A stretch of 64,000 nucleotides of DNA from Karalla daura (lineage: Eukaryota > Chordata > Actinopteri > Chaetodontiformes > Leiognathidae): positions 4,839,190-4,903,189 of the forward strand of contig CM055196.1 in assembly GCA_029224185.1 (NCBI GenBank), given 5' to 3'. A program made the position numbers and the translations under genes. The notes below the pieces were generated by a model that saw only the letters and a program-made list of their open reading frames with translations, did no database searches and was not told where the DNA came from. Position 1 is the first letter of the stretch. Each line of letters starts with the position of its first letter. Of the stretch, positions 1 through 11,466 are shown one piece after another.

Positions 1-27
1 TCCCCCTCTGCTCCTCCTCCTCCCCAG

Positions 28-1811
28 GCGAGAACAAACTGACGGTGTCCGAGTCGTGCATCAGCAACCGCCTGGCCGTGCTGGAGTCGTGGGCGGAGCA
101 CCCCGACTACCTGAGGAGGCAGGTGGGATTCTGCTCGCAGTGGAGCCTCGACAACCTGTGTAAGTGGCCCCCCCCAACCCCCACCCCCACCCCCACCCCG
201 CGTGGAGTCGGTCTGAGTCTGAATCTGAATCACCGAGGCTCTCTGTCGTTTTTTTTCCCCCCCATGCACCCAGTCCTGAAGGAGGGCCGTCAGTTCACCT
301 ACGAGAAGGTCAACCTGGCCAACATCAACGCCATGCTCAACAGCAATGACGTCAGCGAGTACCTCAAGATCTCCCCCACCGGACTGGAGGTCAGTGTGTG
401 CGTGAGACACTCCGATGAGCGAGTGTGTTCCGACGCGGCGTGTTGCGTGACAGATGCGAGTTGTTGTGGTTTTTTTTTTTGGGCGATTCCTTCATCTTGT
501 CCCTACCACGCGCCAGGCGAGGTGCGACGCCTCCTCCTTCGAGAGCGTGCGCTGCACATTCTGCGTGGACTCGGGCATCTGGTACTACGAGGTGACGGTC
601 ATCACATCCGGAGTGATGCAGATCGGATGGGCCACCAAGGACAGCAAGTTCCTCAACCATGTACTCCTCCTCCTCCTCCTCCTCATATGCCCCGTCCTTG
701 TCATTCTACCATTCTGTTTCCCTGTAGTGGCCTAACTGCTTTTTTGCATGTCTCTGTGTGTGTGTGTGTGCGCGCCTGCTGTTTCAGGAGGGTTATGGGA
801 TCGGAGACGACGAGTACTCCTGTGCGTACGATGGCTGCAGGCAGCTCATCTGGTACAACGCTCGCAGTAAACCTCACTCTCACCCCTGCTGGAAGGAGGG
901 TACGCGCTCCACGACGTCGTCGCCTCCTCGACGTCTCCCCGGGCCTCGGCCGCCGGAGAAGATGTCGCGGCAGGCGTCGAATGTCCGACTCGGCTCCCAC
1001 GTAGAGCGGATCGGAACGGTAAGACGCGGCTGGCGAGACGCTAATCTGCCGCCTCCTTTTCAGGAGACGCCATCGGCTTCCTGTTGGACCTCAGCAAGAA
1101 GCAGATGATCTTCTACCTGAACGGCCATCAACTGCCGCCCGAGAAACAGGTCTTCTCTTCGGCCACGTGAGTCCCCCCACACACGCACACATGCACACGC
1201 ACAGACTGTTTTTTTCTGCCCCCCCACACTCTATCCGCTCTTAAATCCCCCCCCCCTCCTTCCTCCCGCCCGGCCAGGTCCGGGTTCTTCGCCGCGGCCA
1301 GCTTCATGTCGTACCAGCAGTGCGAGTTCAACTTTGGGTCCAAGCCTTTCCGTCACCCCCCGTCCATCAAGTTCAGCACCTTCAACGACTTTGCTTCCCT
1401 GCTCCCCAGCGAGAAGATCATCCTACCCAGGTGAGATGGAGATGGAGAGTTTTTTTTTAATCGTCTGTAAGGGTCTCCTCACACCAGGCAACTGCATGTA
1501 TCCGCTCCCTCCTCCCCAGACACCGGCGTCTGGCCCTGCTGAAGCAGGTCAGCATCCGAGACAACTGCTGCACGCTGTGCTGCGATGTCATGGCCGACAC
1601 CGAGCTGCGGCCCTGCGGACATGGGTACGTGACGCCCCGACTATCCCCCAACCCGACGTCGATGTGCTAGTGGAGCGCTAACCAGGTCTCCGTTTGTTGT
1701 GCTTCCGCCCGCAGTGGGATGTGTATGGAGTGTGCCTTACAGTTAGAGACGTGCCCCCTGTGTCGCCAGGACATCCAGACCCGTGTCAGACTCATCGCGC
1801 ACGTCTCCTGA
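28..1811 (+). CDS. rspry1: RSPRY1, RING finger and SPRY domain protein, C-terminal 319 residues (5' part outside window)
   Basis: Eight coding exons with GT-AG borders: 28-159, 274-389, 517-660, 788-899, 1064-1166, 1278-1430, 1520-1624 and 1715-1811 (stop TGA 1809-1811). Joined they give 319 residues. The vertebrate protein is about 576 residues, so roughly the N-terminal 45% lies left of the window. The SPRY domain spans exons 3 to 6, with recognisable stretches such as SGVMQIGWATKDSKFLNH, EGYGIGDDEYSCAYDG and SFMSYQQCEFNFG. The last two exons carry a C3HC4 RING: CTLC, then CGH, then CMEC, then CPLC, with every metal ligand present. By family knowledge this is a putative E3 ubiquitin ligase; human RSPRY1 is linked to a skeletal dysplasia. 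Introns are only 89-164 bp, as in compact fish genomes. The next gene is arl2bp on the same strand, as in human. Identification is by remembered similarity over the whole visible length; a paralogue is unlikely. Confidence 0.95.
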
Positions 1812-2211
1812 CACACTTCCTGTCCCCGGGCCGATCCTCAGAGACACTCGTGCCCCACAGCCCCCGCCTCTTCTTCCTCCTCCTCCTCCTCCTCTCCCTC
1901 CCATCCCCTCTCACCCGGTAGGGCTGCAAGGACAGTGCCACAGTGTCGTTGTGAAGTCCGGACTGCGTTTTCTGGGAAGGGGAGGCGGCGACGGGGAGCT
2001 GGATAGAAAGAAGAGAGGAGAGGAGAGAAGGGGCAGAGGGGGGGGGGGTGGATTTTACATCACTCACTGCTTGGATCCCTGCGGATCTCTGCCTTCATCT
2101 ACCTACATCTCCTCTTTTCTATTCTGACGATTCACTGCAGACGCCGGGCCAAGAATCGTCAACTTTCTATGTGTTTTTTTTCTTTCTTTTTTCATAAATA
2201 AAAGAAAACAA
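1812..2211 (+). other. rspry1 3' UTR (proximal)
   Basis: This is non-coding sequence from the rspry1 stop codon to just past the first good polyadenylation hexamer. It holds a (TCC)n run near 1872-1900 and a purine-rich G tract near 2035-2050. No conserved element is recognisable by eye. Confidence 0.6.
2197..2202 (+). terminator. Polyadenylation signal AATAAA for rspry1
   Basis: A canonical AATAAA lies 386 bp after the rspry1 stop codon, in an A-rich context that follows a T-rich stretch. It is the first canonical hexamer downstream. A longer 3' UTR ending near ATTAAA at 3708-3713 is also possible. Confidence 0.6.
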
Positions 2212-3929
2212 GAGAGAAACAGGGAGGGAGCAGAGTTGTTTGAACCAGATTACAGACAACCTCTCATCTGCAACCCCCCCCCCCCGCCCCAGACTTTACC
2301 TCTCTGGTATGAGGACCCCACTGCGCGTTCAGCCCAGAGGCTGCTACCGTTTAGCCCTGTCAGCCCGTCATGCACGCGTCTGCAGATCTGAACAGGGCCA
2401 GGTAGCAGGGATAGAGCACAGCCCATAGTGCAGTATTACACTCAAGGTACCAGTGCATCGGAGACTACCAAAATGCAAACGACGGTGTTCTGAGGTAGCA
2501 TTTTCATTGTCTTTCTCTCCAGGTCGTACCAAAAAGCACCTGCCGTTTGGTCAGCTCGGCGTGGGGGAAAAGTACCAGTTGCAGAGATTTTACGTAGAGT
2601 TCAGTTTTTCTGATTCAGTTTACAAAAGCAAATGTTAAAAATCAAATCAGTTGTCAAGTAAGAGGAGGAGGTAAATTTCTTAAGTCTTGTTTTACAACCA
2701 GTAAAATCAAACTGGAATCTTGGTTTTTTTTTTTTTTTCTCTCTCTCTTTAGGGCAAACTGGTTTTCAGCACAGCTGACACAGCAGCTTTCATGTGATTT
2801 ATTGTCTTTGCTCAGATGTCGATGTTTCCTCAGTCTCGGTCAAGTAGAATTCACAGAAAGTCGATCTGTAAATGAAATCATCTCAGATTTGAAACGCTCC
2901 CGTTTGAAGAGCCCCGAGTAAAGTCGGTCAATGAATCGTAGAAAGCCAACGTGAAGCGTTCGATTAACTAAATGTCCCAGGGTCACCCGTAAAACACTTG
3001 GTGTACGTAAATGCATATATATATGTTTCCCTAGTTTGAAATCACTGCATCTCTTGTGGGATTTCTAATTGGAAGTGTGCCTTCCAGGTTACAGGTTGAT
3101 TAGGAAAACACGCTTTTTGCGTCATCCGTCGGTCTCATTTTTCCATTTCCCCATCTTTCTCCCCTTGTCCTCGGAAGGATCTGATTTTTCTGTTTGTCTT
3201 TCTGTCTATCCTTTACTTGAAGCATCTCTGGGTTGACTCAATGACATCTGTGTTTTGAAAACGGGTGACGAAATGAACATATAAGAAATGACTACGTAAA
3301 CAAAAGAAAAATCAGACATTTCAAATTATCATATTCAGCTTTTTTTGTTTTTGTTTTGAAATCATTTACTTCACCGGATTGCATGAGCAGGATGTGTAAA
3401 AAAACAAAAAAAAATCATTCAGACCATACTGAAATGATTTCCCAAAACCTTACATGCATCTCTGGGTATGATAAAAGACTGGTCTGGCCACTGTTTGCTA
3501 TCTTGTATTCCCTAACGCACCTTATACATGCAGGTGAAAGAAATTATACGGTTGTCTCTATGTTCGGAGATGAAGTCGAGGATTGTAAAGAATAAGTCGT
3601 GAGTTGTATTTAAAAAAAAAAAAAACATCTGTAAAGGAATTTTACCCAAGAGTTCCCAAAGATGTGACTGATTGAAGAATTGTTGTTTCCTGGATTGTGA
3701 TATTTGTATTAAATGTATGTACATGTGATTCACTTTGCATGACTGTGGCTTTTGTCATATACATACATACATACATACACACACACACATTATGTTATGT
3801 GTGTGAATCGTGATTTCAGTTGGCTAGACTGAAAATATGGAGTTTACAAGTCCAAAATTCCCAGATAATTGAATGGAAACAAATACTTTTTTTTCATAAA
3901 GCACATTTAAATGTGTTTACATAAGCCGT
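2212..3929. other. Intergenic or extended rspry1 3' UTR, no gene seen
   Basis: This is AT-rich sequence between rspry1 and arl2bp. Only short ORFs under 90 codons occur, with no recognisable product and no plausible splice structure. Homopolymer runs lie near 2724, 3404 and 3611, and ATTAAA at 3708-3713 could serve a long rspry1 transcript. No tRNA, hairpin precursor or transposon end was recognised. Confidence 0.5.
3759..3790. repeat. (ACAT)n/(CA)n microsatellite
   Basis: Tandem ACAT units at 3759-3779 change directly into CA dinucleotides to about 3789. It is a short compound microsatellite in the rspry1-arl2bp spacer. Confidence 0.85.
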
Positions 3930-4098
3930 TAACCGACAGAGAAGACGTCACTGTAGTTCCCCACGCGCTCGTGTAGGAACCTTTGAGCGCGGGTGCGTGT
4001 TTCCGCCGGAAGGGGTTTTTTCTGTTCCTCGGTGGTTTCCTTGGCAACAGCATTGGGTTCGCTCTCTCAGCTCCTCGTTTACGAGCCAAATAAACAAC
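3930..4098 (+). promoter_or_regulatory. Probable arl2bp promoter and 5' UTR
   Basis: The 170 bp before the arl2bp start codon turn from AT-rich spacer to a GC-richer, CpG-containing stretch. GACGTCAC at 3944-3951 matches seven of eight bases of the palindromic cAMP-response element. There is no clear TATA box. The position just upstream of exon 1 suggests a TATA-less housekeeping promoter; the transcription start itself cannot be read from sequence. Confidence 0.4.
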
Positions 4099-4790
4099 AT
4101 GAACATCCAGGATCTCTGTAAGTCGCTCCAACCGCGCTCACCTAACTACATTTCTGTTGAAATAAGACTCTGAAGCACGGTCCTGGCTTACGTCTCGTCA
4201 CGCCTTATTGTAACCGTGACGCTAGAGCAGCGTTAGCCGCAGGTGTCTAGCTGATGTCGGCTGACGTAGCCAGGCTGTTAGAACTAATACAGCCTGACTG
4301 CACTGTTTGGGACCGAATGTCACCACCCACTCTTATTTGCCCTATATATTTTGTATGTAATGGTGTCGAGGCTTCCTCCTCCTCCTCCTCCTCCAGGTAT
4401 TTGCGGGGAGAACATCGTGGCGGACACGGAAGAAGAAAATTTTGCTGTGTCCAGGTTAGTGTTCACAGCTTTAGGTCCAACCAAAAGTCTTCCCTGATCA
4501 TTGCTGCTCTAATGATACTGTACTGATTAACACGGTGGCTGAATGAGGACGGAATATACAAAATCTGAAGATCAAAACAATGGGCGGGTAACAGAATCTA
4601 TGTTTATCAATGCATTATTAGGTTGAATCAAACTAATTAGTGTATAATCCCAGAGGATGTATATTGTATTCTGCATTTCAAGTAAATACAGTGGCTACCA
4701 CAACTGGATATTATACTGCCGTGAGGGCTTTGCATGGTTATTGGTAGTTTTAGTTAGTTAGTGTTAGTATTGGTAGTTTTAAAAAATGTG

Positions 4791-4887
<97 letters not shown>

Positions 4888-5935
4888 CACTGATGTGATG
4901 TTGCAAACAAATTGGCCTTCGGCTTTGAATAAACTGAATTCTTTGTCTCTCTCTTTTTGTAGTTCCTCCGATGATGATGCTGCATTTGATGCTGTCATTG
5001 GGTGCATAGAGGATATTATCATGGGTAGGATTTATTCTCACATCCATTAAGTCTTCCTTTTTATTTCATGCCAATGCACAAATTCAATCACGCGGTTTGC
5101 GAAAGATGCCTTTTTTCCATCAGTAGGACAGCAAGTCGAAGTATTTCCGTGTGTTACCCTGTCCGTTGCTTTTCCACCAGAGGAGGAGTTTCAGCAGCTT
5201 CAGCACAGCTTCATGGAGAAACACTACCTGCAGTTCGAAGACAGTGAAGAGAACAAGCTCAGCTACACGCCCATCTTCAATGAATACGTGAGTTCGCGCC
5301 ATCTCACCGTTAGTGACCTCCTTCCCCAGACGTGCCAGACCTGCAGGCTGACCTTCCTTCTGAATGACTGTCATGTAGGTGGACCTGCTGGAGAAACACC
5401 TGGAGCAGCAGCTGACGGAGAGGATCCCCAGCTTCGATATGAACACCTTCATACAGCTCCTCATGTCAGTATTTTCATGTGTTTGTGTTTCTTCTGCCTC
5501 GTTTTGCCCCCGTTTTGTTGTTTCAGCCTGTTTGATGCACCCGCTGCAGCCGGCCACTAGGCGGCACAACGTCCCCTTGTTTGTGGTCACGCTTCTCTCC
5601 TAAACCGGCAGGCAGCACAAAGAGGAGGTGCCGGGCGACATCTTTGAGATGCTGCTGACGTTCACCGACTTTATGGCCTTCAAGCAGATGTTCCTGGAGT
5701 ACAAATCTGTGAGTGAGCTGCGAGCACTTTGAAATCCGTCCCGCGCCGATGTTCCGGATCGATTTTCTCACTGATTCGGATGATGATCCATGCTCTCATC
5801 GTTGAATTTGTCTTCTGTGATTCTATGTAATTCCAGGAGAAGGAGGGACGAGGTCTCGACCTGAGTGAAGGACTGGTGGTCACGTCTCTGCTCCCCACAG
5901 ACTCCAAACGCATCGGCTCCTCTCAGCCCCAGTGA
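4099..5935 (+). CDS. arl2bp: ARL2BP (BART), ADP-ribosylation factor-like 2 binding protein
   Basis: Seven coding exons with GT-AG borders: 4099-4117, 4397-4454, 4963-5024, 5181-5287, 5379-5464, 5612-5708 and 5837-5935 (stop TGA 5933-5935). They total 528 nt, or 175 residues, against 163 in human. The all-helical BART domain begins near residue 30 (AAFDAVIGCIEDIIM). It continues through FMEKHYLQFEDSEENK and YTPIFNEYVDLLEKHL to DIFEMLLTFTDFMAFKQMFL and GRGLDLSEGLVVTSL, all closely matching the known family. The protein binds GTP-loaded ARL2 and ARL3, helps retain STAT3 in the nucleus and acts at the centrosome and ciliary base; human mutations cause retinitis pigmentosa. The N-terminus (MNIQDLCICGENIVADT), from two tiny exons, differs from mammals. 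The ATG at 4099 is chosen because its exon ends in a clean GTAAGT donor and keeps frame with the core. The acceptor at 5180 could be shifted by two bases. arl2bp and pllp are convergent. Confidence 0.94.
4791..4887. repeat. (TATC)n microsatellite in arl2bp intron 2
   Basis: About 24 essentially perfect tetranucleotide units (ATCT/CTAT register) lie between coding exons 2 and 3 of arl2bp. A perfect array of this length is expected to be highly length-polymorphic. Confidence 0.97.
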
Positions 5936-6710
5936 CGCGCGCGCTCTGCCTGCACGTCCTCATGTGTCTGTCAGATCTTGTCCCCCGGGCCTTCAGAAAG
6001 TGGCCGACTGTGCTTTTTGTGACTTTTGTACTCCAGTGGTGAGGCGAGGCGCTGGGTACACGCCCCATAAATCCACAGTCCGTGCACAAATGGCCACTTA
6101 TCAGCAAAAGTCGCGGTGTTTTATGTGGTGGAGTGGAATGTGTGTTCAAAGGGCCTCTTTGCGAACGTGGTCCCGGCTTCTTGGCAGTGCACTGGACGCG
6201 ATTATTCCGAGAAGTATTCCGATGAATTTGACTAGAATCTGCCAGGGAGGCCTCGTCGTGGGTTTTCAGCCACGTCTTCTAACGAATCCCTTTAATGTTA
6301 GGCATTTACTAGTTGTGTTCAAAAACGTTTCAATATGTCTTGTCACGACACTGGTTCCTGCTTCGAGAGGAGGCGACAAATCGGTGATCGATCAGGAGAA
6401 ACCGCTGATAGGACGGAATGTTCCAATCCGCTCTTTGCCTGGGATGACCTTTCAGAAGGAGACCTAGAGCAGAACTCGGCTGTGTTTTAGTGAACTCATT
6501 TTGTCAGCTTGAAATCTAAGTGGACTGAGCTCTGTAGCTGTGACAGTGATTTCTTATGTACCGCGTGTGTGTGCGCGCGCGTGTCCGTGTGATAAATTGA
6601 CTATCAGTGTGCGTTTTCTACTCATGGTGAGAGACCAGTTCCAGATGTTAGTGAATACTGCTGATTTATTGTTAAAATGCATTTTCAAAATAAACACGGG
6701 AAAAGCCCGA
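5936..6710 (+). other. arl2bp 3' UTR
   Basis: This runs from the arl2bp stop codon to just beyond AATAAA at 6689-6694. A 200-codon open frame at 5865-6467 only continues the last exon in the wrong frame and has no recognisable product. A short alternating GT/GC run lies near 6563-6585. Confidence 0.6.
6689..6694 (+). terminator. Polyadenylation signal AATAAA for arl2bp
   Basis: A canonical hexamer lies about 750 bp after the arl2bp stop codon, followed within 30 bases by a GTG-containing stretch. No earlier canonical hexamer was noticed between 5936 and 6689. Confidence 0.6.
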
Positions 6711-7345
6711 CAATGAAAACAGCGAGTGCTCGATTTGAATGCTTACATGGTTTATCCACAGGGTGACACTGGTGTCTGTTTTCCGCAGCCCTGCTACTCT
6801 CTTGTGTATCACTGAAGGAGCGGTGGGATGTCCGCTCCTCACTCCTCACACTGTCGTGTGCGATCACTGGAGTTTGGTTATTTTCAGTTCCAAAGCCGCC
6901 TTCTCACGGCGGGTGAAAACATTTAACATGTCATGGCTCACCTCTGATGTTTACAGCAAGCGCTGAGCAAAGTCACGCCTATACAGTATCACCGATACTC
7001 ATTATCAGCTTGTCGACAACGTAGGTCCCCTATAAAGAGGTTTACAGTACATCTTTTACAGTTGTATATCGTGGAGGTACAGTCAGCTCCTCAAATCGAC
7101 TGGAATCTGGAGGAACAAGGAGCCCTGAAGCGGCCGAATCGTCTTTATGAGATTGTGAGATTGCGCCGGCCCAAGCAAGTTACAGTAGAAGGGTTTACAT
7201 ACAAAAAAACAACAAAACTTCATTCATGTAGCACCTTTCATTGAGATACTACAGATTGTTTGAGGATAAAACACGAGACGCCATTCAACCAAAATGCAAA
7301 GGAAAGAATAGAGGGAGCTAAAAGTAATAGATATCCTAGACCAGG

Positions 7346-7351
7346 TTTATT
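7346..7351 (-). terminator. Polyadenylation signal AATAAA for pllp
   Basis: TTTATT on the plus strand reads AATAAA on the minus strand, about 255 bases after the pllp stop codon. With arl2bp ending near 6710, the two convergent genes would end about 640 bp apart without overlap. Confidence 0.5.
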
Positions 7352-7605
7352 GCTGTGCTGTGCTCCCCCTACCAAGACATGGAGGCACTGTTGGTTATTT
7401 GCAGATTTACGGCAGTATAATGGGGATGTTCTCACTCTCAGGCCTCAGTGAAAACATTCTAAAAAAATGTCTTTCACAGTGGAAATGAGCATGTCTCTGG
7501 ATGATCTGAAATGATGGAAAAAAGGTGAAAAAAGGTAAAAAAAAAAAAAACACGAGGAGAACATGAGAACGTGAACATGAGGAGTCGGAATCACGAGCTG
7601 GGGTC

Positions 7606-10600
7606 CTAGGTGGGCACTGTGCTGGTCGCGGCGTTCCCTCCGTCCCCCTTCCAGTCCAGGTAGGAGAAGAAGGCACTGGCGCCGTACGCCACAGTCACCA
7701 GAGCCCCGAAGAACTGCACAGGTGAACAGGGGAGGCAGAGACATGGAGAGAGGGGAGCTGTCAGGGGTCAGCTTTTTATTTCTATGAAAACTATAAAAGG
7801 CAGGCGTGAAATCTCGCACCTCCTTGCCACAACTGGAAACAAGCATAATTTCTTCTTCTTTTACACAACAATCGTCAACTTTGACCCATGGAAGGGGCAA
7901 TAAAGGAGCTGAGCAGTGAGTCCAGGCGTACAGGCGTAGGTGTCGCATGTCTGGCTATGTGTTTCTGAGCGTTTCTGAGCAAGGAGTGGCAGCTGTGGGC
8001 CCAAGGTGATCGATCACATGCGAGCCACGAGAATGCCTCGCCCTGCACCTATCTTCCTGTGTGTGATTTCAAGGCGTGTGTGTTTGAGTGTGTGTGCCTG
8101 ACACGGGCTGTAGATCGAACTCACAGTGAAACAGGGCCTGTGCCCAAAGTGCTGAATATACTGTATATGGAGATGGCCTCAAAGAGAAACTTGTTTCCCC
8201 TCGGACGAATTATCGGAGGGGTGACGGCCAGGCGTTTCCTGCATTTTTAAGCAGGTCTTTGTGTGTCGATGCAGTGTTTGGGGGGGTGTCAGGTGACTTA
8301 CAGCAGCAGCTCCCAAATGTCCGTTGCCAAAATACACGCTTGCGGCGTTGGTCAGGAAGGCAGTCAGATAGAGCACTGTGGCAACTCCGTGGTACACCAT
8401 GAGCTGAGGAGAGAGGGGAGACGTCAGCCACATTTCCCCGTGTCTGTCCTTGTCTTAGAGTTGAAGGATTTCCCATGGTTGGAAATGAACTGAATTTGGT
8501 GCAGTTCAAATAAATTCCACTCAGGGGTGTTAGGTTAGAGTCAGGGTAAGGTGGGAATCAGCGAATTGCTGTATTGTTGAAGTGGAGTTCAGTCTCAATG
8601 TCATTTATAATGACAAAAAATAATCACCAAAAAAAGAAACAATATATCAGTATTACAGTTCATATTCAAGGGTTAGAGGTCGACAGTGCTGGGTTTCTAT
8701 ATCTGTCAGATAGGGCTGGGGAGGCCCATGTCTTCTCTGATCCTTGTAGGAGTCTTACATGAAAACTCTGGTATTCATGTGGGAGGATTTTTGAGTAACT
8801 GCCGTTCCCCTGCCTCTGGGGTTGAACATCTTATCTTGTCTTATCTTTGAAAAGCATTTTTGGGATCCAGTCACAGAGGAATAAACAGCTTTATTAGGAA
8901 CAACGTTGACATTCATCGCTCTCGCGCCCCGGTCCTCCCTACCGTCATGCGCCAAGGGACAAAGGTGAGCTTCAGCTGGAGGCTGAACACAATCATGAGG
9001 AAGAGGATGGTGGTGAGGATCCACAGGGTGACGGCCACAAACATCACCCAGCCGTACGCTGATGTCACCACGTAGGGCGTCGCGGCTATCAGAGCCCAGT
9101 GGAGCAAGCCCAGGATCTGGGGGAGAGACAAAGACAGGTGCAGGGGTGTAGTGTTGTCTACATCTGCTCTATGCACGCCATCGGCTAAACCAGTAGCTTC
9201 GACCATTCAATGTGTGACAGTGGTGCAGCAAAGCCACCTGACCCCTTTCAAGTGTGCCGGTTTTATAGCTGCGAGACTGTGCTCCCGGCTTGTTAACCTT
9301 TGGAAATCGTAACTGAAGCCACTTAAACTCATCCGTCACTGCAGCAATCATAGCTCACACTCGCCGAGATAGTGGTGCGATGCGGTCCAGCCGCGCTGAC
9401 AAGGCGTGCTTCTTTTCTTTTCTTTTCTTTTCAATCCCACCATGAAAGCTGCGACACTAAACAAACTGGACTTATGTATTTGCTTTACACACAGTGGAAG
9501 GGAGCATGCTTACACGCACACACAAACACACACGTTCCAGTTTATTGACTTAACTGCTCTGCCTGACTAACTTACAGCTTAACCAGCCTCACTGCCGCTG
9601 CAGCGACCCGATCGAATCCCAATAGAGCCTCTCCACTCGTTAAATGCGGTGCATTAACTAATGTTTAACAGTGTCACCATATACAGACTGGACATTGTCC
9701 CTCCGTCCCCGAGCCCGAGGCCTGTGGGCCTGGGCTGCTGGTGTTATGGTCAGGGAGGGGTGTGACAGGAGGGAAGGGACGGATCTGCAGGGAAGGGACC
9801 AAAGTCCGCTAGTCCGGCCGGTCACATGTCCACTGTGTGGACAGAGTGTCCAGGACTTAATTCACTTCCAGCGGCAGTTTGAGCTCCAGCCGATTGCCTC
9901 CATACTTCACTCACTCTCACCGTGAACAAATATTAGCTCAGGCCCTCTTTCCCCTGCCTCGTCTCCAGATTTCATCTCAGATGTGCACAAAAACACAAAT
10001 ACTCAGCGACACTGCAGGCAACCGGGAATCATCAGCAGAGTCTTTGGTCAGGGACATCAACGCTTGCTGCTGATTTTCATTTATGGCACAGAGAACTGAG
10101 CCTGCTGACACACATTCAAGTAGCTGGAGCATCAGATAAAGGGCCCATAAAGGGCAATTTGCAGAGATAATCGCAGTCTGCGGTTGCTGTTTAACCTCCC
10201 ACATCTATTAACCGGTGAGTATTGAGAGGTTTTCTGTTCAGCACAAAAGCTAACTCATTGGCACTGCGAGGATTGCTTTTATTTATAAATCTGCTAGGCA
10301 CATTTTCACGTGGTCACTGGGTGGGGCACATGCCAAGATGACAGCCATTAAGTGTTGGAGTGACCCAACAAAGCCCATCAGAGCGCTACAACTTAAAAAA
10401 TCTGATGAATCTGATGATGACAAGTGATGTACTGAAATGTTCTGTCATGACGGAAGTTCAACCAGTATGTATTCTCTGAAAAATGTGCTAAAATGTGATA
10501 GATGGGTTTATCTACAGCTTTCGGGTCACAATCTTTCGATTGGGTGCAACCTGTTGGAGGGAAGCGATGGAAAATGCATTCCTGCCAACAGGAAGTAACA

Positions 10601-10857
10601 CGGAAAATGTGCTTTTCGTAAATGAACCCCTGATGTCAGCATGAAACAGAGAAGATGTTTGCCCTCTTAGTGGAAGAGAGGGTTTTGCAGGGAATACGTA
10701 CTATCTCTGCGGCCATGAGGATGGCTGGAATACTCCGCAGAAAGGAGATGTCCATGCTGGTGGTGACGTTAGCTGCCAAACCTTGCAGGCTGTTGCCCCC
10801 TTGCTGCGGCTGCTGTGAGCCCGTCTCCGTGGTAACCTTGGACGGGAAGTCCGCCAT
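7606..10857 (-). CDS. pllp: PLLP, plasmolipin, four-helix MARVEL-domain membrane protein
   Basis: Four coding exons on the minus strand: 10857-10702 (52 codons), 9116-8943 (58), 8403-8302 (34) and 7713-7606 (35 codons plus stop TAG at 7608-7606). Every intron is phase 0 with GT-AG borders. The 179 residues compare with 182 in human. The N-terminus MADFPSKVTTETGS matches the family. Four hydrophobic segments follow at about residues 40-70 (ending HWALIAATPYVV), 73-98 (YGWVMFVAVTLWILTTILF), 112-136 (VYHGVATVLYLTAFLTNAAS) and 140-165 (FFGALVTVAYGASAFFSYLDW), the MARVEL layout. By family knowledge plasmolipin is a tetraspanning proteolipid of myelin and of apical epithelial endosomes, involved in membrane-domain organisation and endocytic sorting. 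The ATG at 10857 sits in the context GCC-ATC-ATG-GCG with G at +4. The gene follows arl2bp in opposite orientation, as in human. Nothing appears broken. Confidence 0.96.
9410..9432. repeat. (TTTTC)n microsatellite in pllp intron 1
   Basis: Four units of a pentanucleotide pyrimidine repeat lie inside the 1.6-kb first intron of pllp. The rest of that intron (9117-10701) holds no ORF or repeat I could identify. Confidence 0.85.
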
Positions 10858-11198
10858 GATGGTCTATATAGCTTGACCTGTGGTAGGAACGTGTGTCTCG
10901 GGCTCAAAACTCCTTAAGGGTGGAGATTCAGTCTCATTGTAAATATCAATGATCAAAGTGTCCTTTCCTTAAAAACACACACACACACAGAAGTTGGTAT
11001 TCAGGAACTAAAGGCCACTGTAGACAAAAAAAATGAATAAAAGTTCACTTGGTCTCAAAAGTCCAGTGAGTTTGAGAGATGCCGTCAAGACAAAAGTTCA
11101 GGATCGAATATCCAGTAGTCACTCTCCCTCTCTCCACCCGCACTGACAGGTGTGGAATGGTGGACTGTGCGTGAGTCTCTCTACACCTTGTCCTCTCT

Positions 11199-11200
11199 GA

Positions 11201-11248
<48 letters not shown>

Positions 11249-11270
11249 TACACACACACACATACAATGC
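11199..11270. repeat. (TC)n-(CA)n compound microsatellite
   Basis: TC dinucleotides to about 11233 change directly into CA dinucleotides, with two CATA interruptions, to about 11265. Low-complexity open frames on both strands here are artefacts. Confidence 0.95.
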
Positions 11271-11382
11271 ATCCCTCTGCTGGCCTCTCCCATATGGCTC
11301 TCAGAGGCCTCACCTGAGTGACTCATTAACGTGTTTGAGAAGTTGAAGCAGAGTGCAGCTCAGCAACACCCTCTTGTTTTGA

Positions 11383-11384
<2 letters not shown>

Positions 11385-11459
<75 letters not shown>

Positions 11460-11466
11460 CGCGCGC
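11385..11466. repeat. (TG)n microsatellite
   Basis: About 37 TG units carry a single TTTG interruption near 11434 and end in a short GC alternation (11459-11466). The alternating purine-pyrimidine run could adopt Z-form DNA. Confidence 0.97.

Noticed and set aside
45..1004. 319-codon plus-strand open frame as an intronless gene
   Set aside because: It reads through several rspry1 exons and introns. Only parts match the SPRY protein, and exon borders with GT-AG sites explain the rest.
5865..6467. 200-codon plus-strand frame after arl2bp
   Set aside because: It overlaps the last arl2bp exon in the wrong frame and continues into the 3' UTR; no recognisable domain or coding composition.
7445..7948. 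167-codon minus-strand frame as a separate gene
   Set aside because: It overlaps pllp exon 4 and intron 3 in a different frame and has no recognisable product.
10863..10872. TATA box for pllp
   Set aside because: GCTATATAG ends about six bases before the start codon, so a transcript beginning 25-30 bases downstream of it would lack the ATG.
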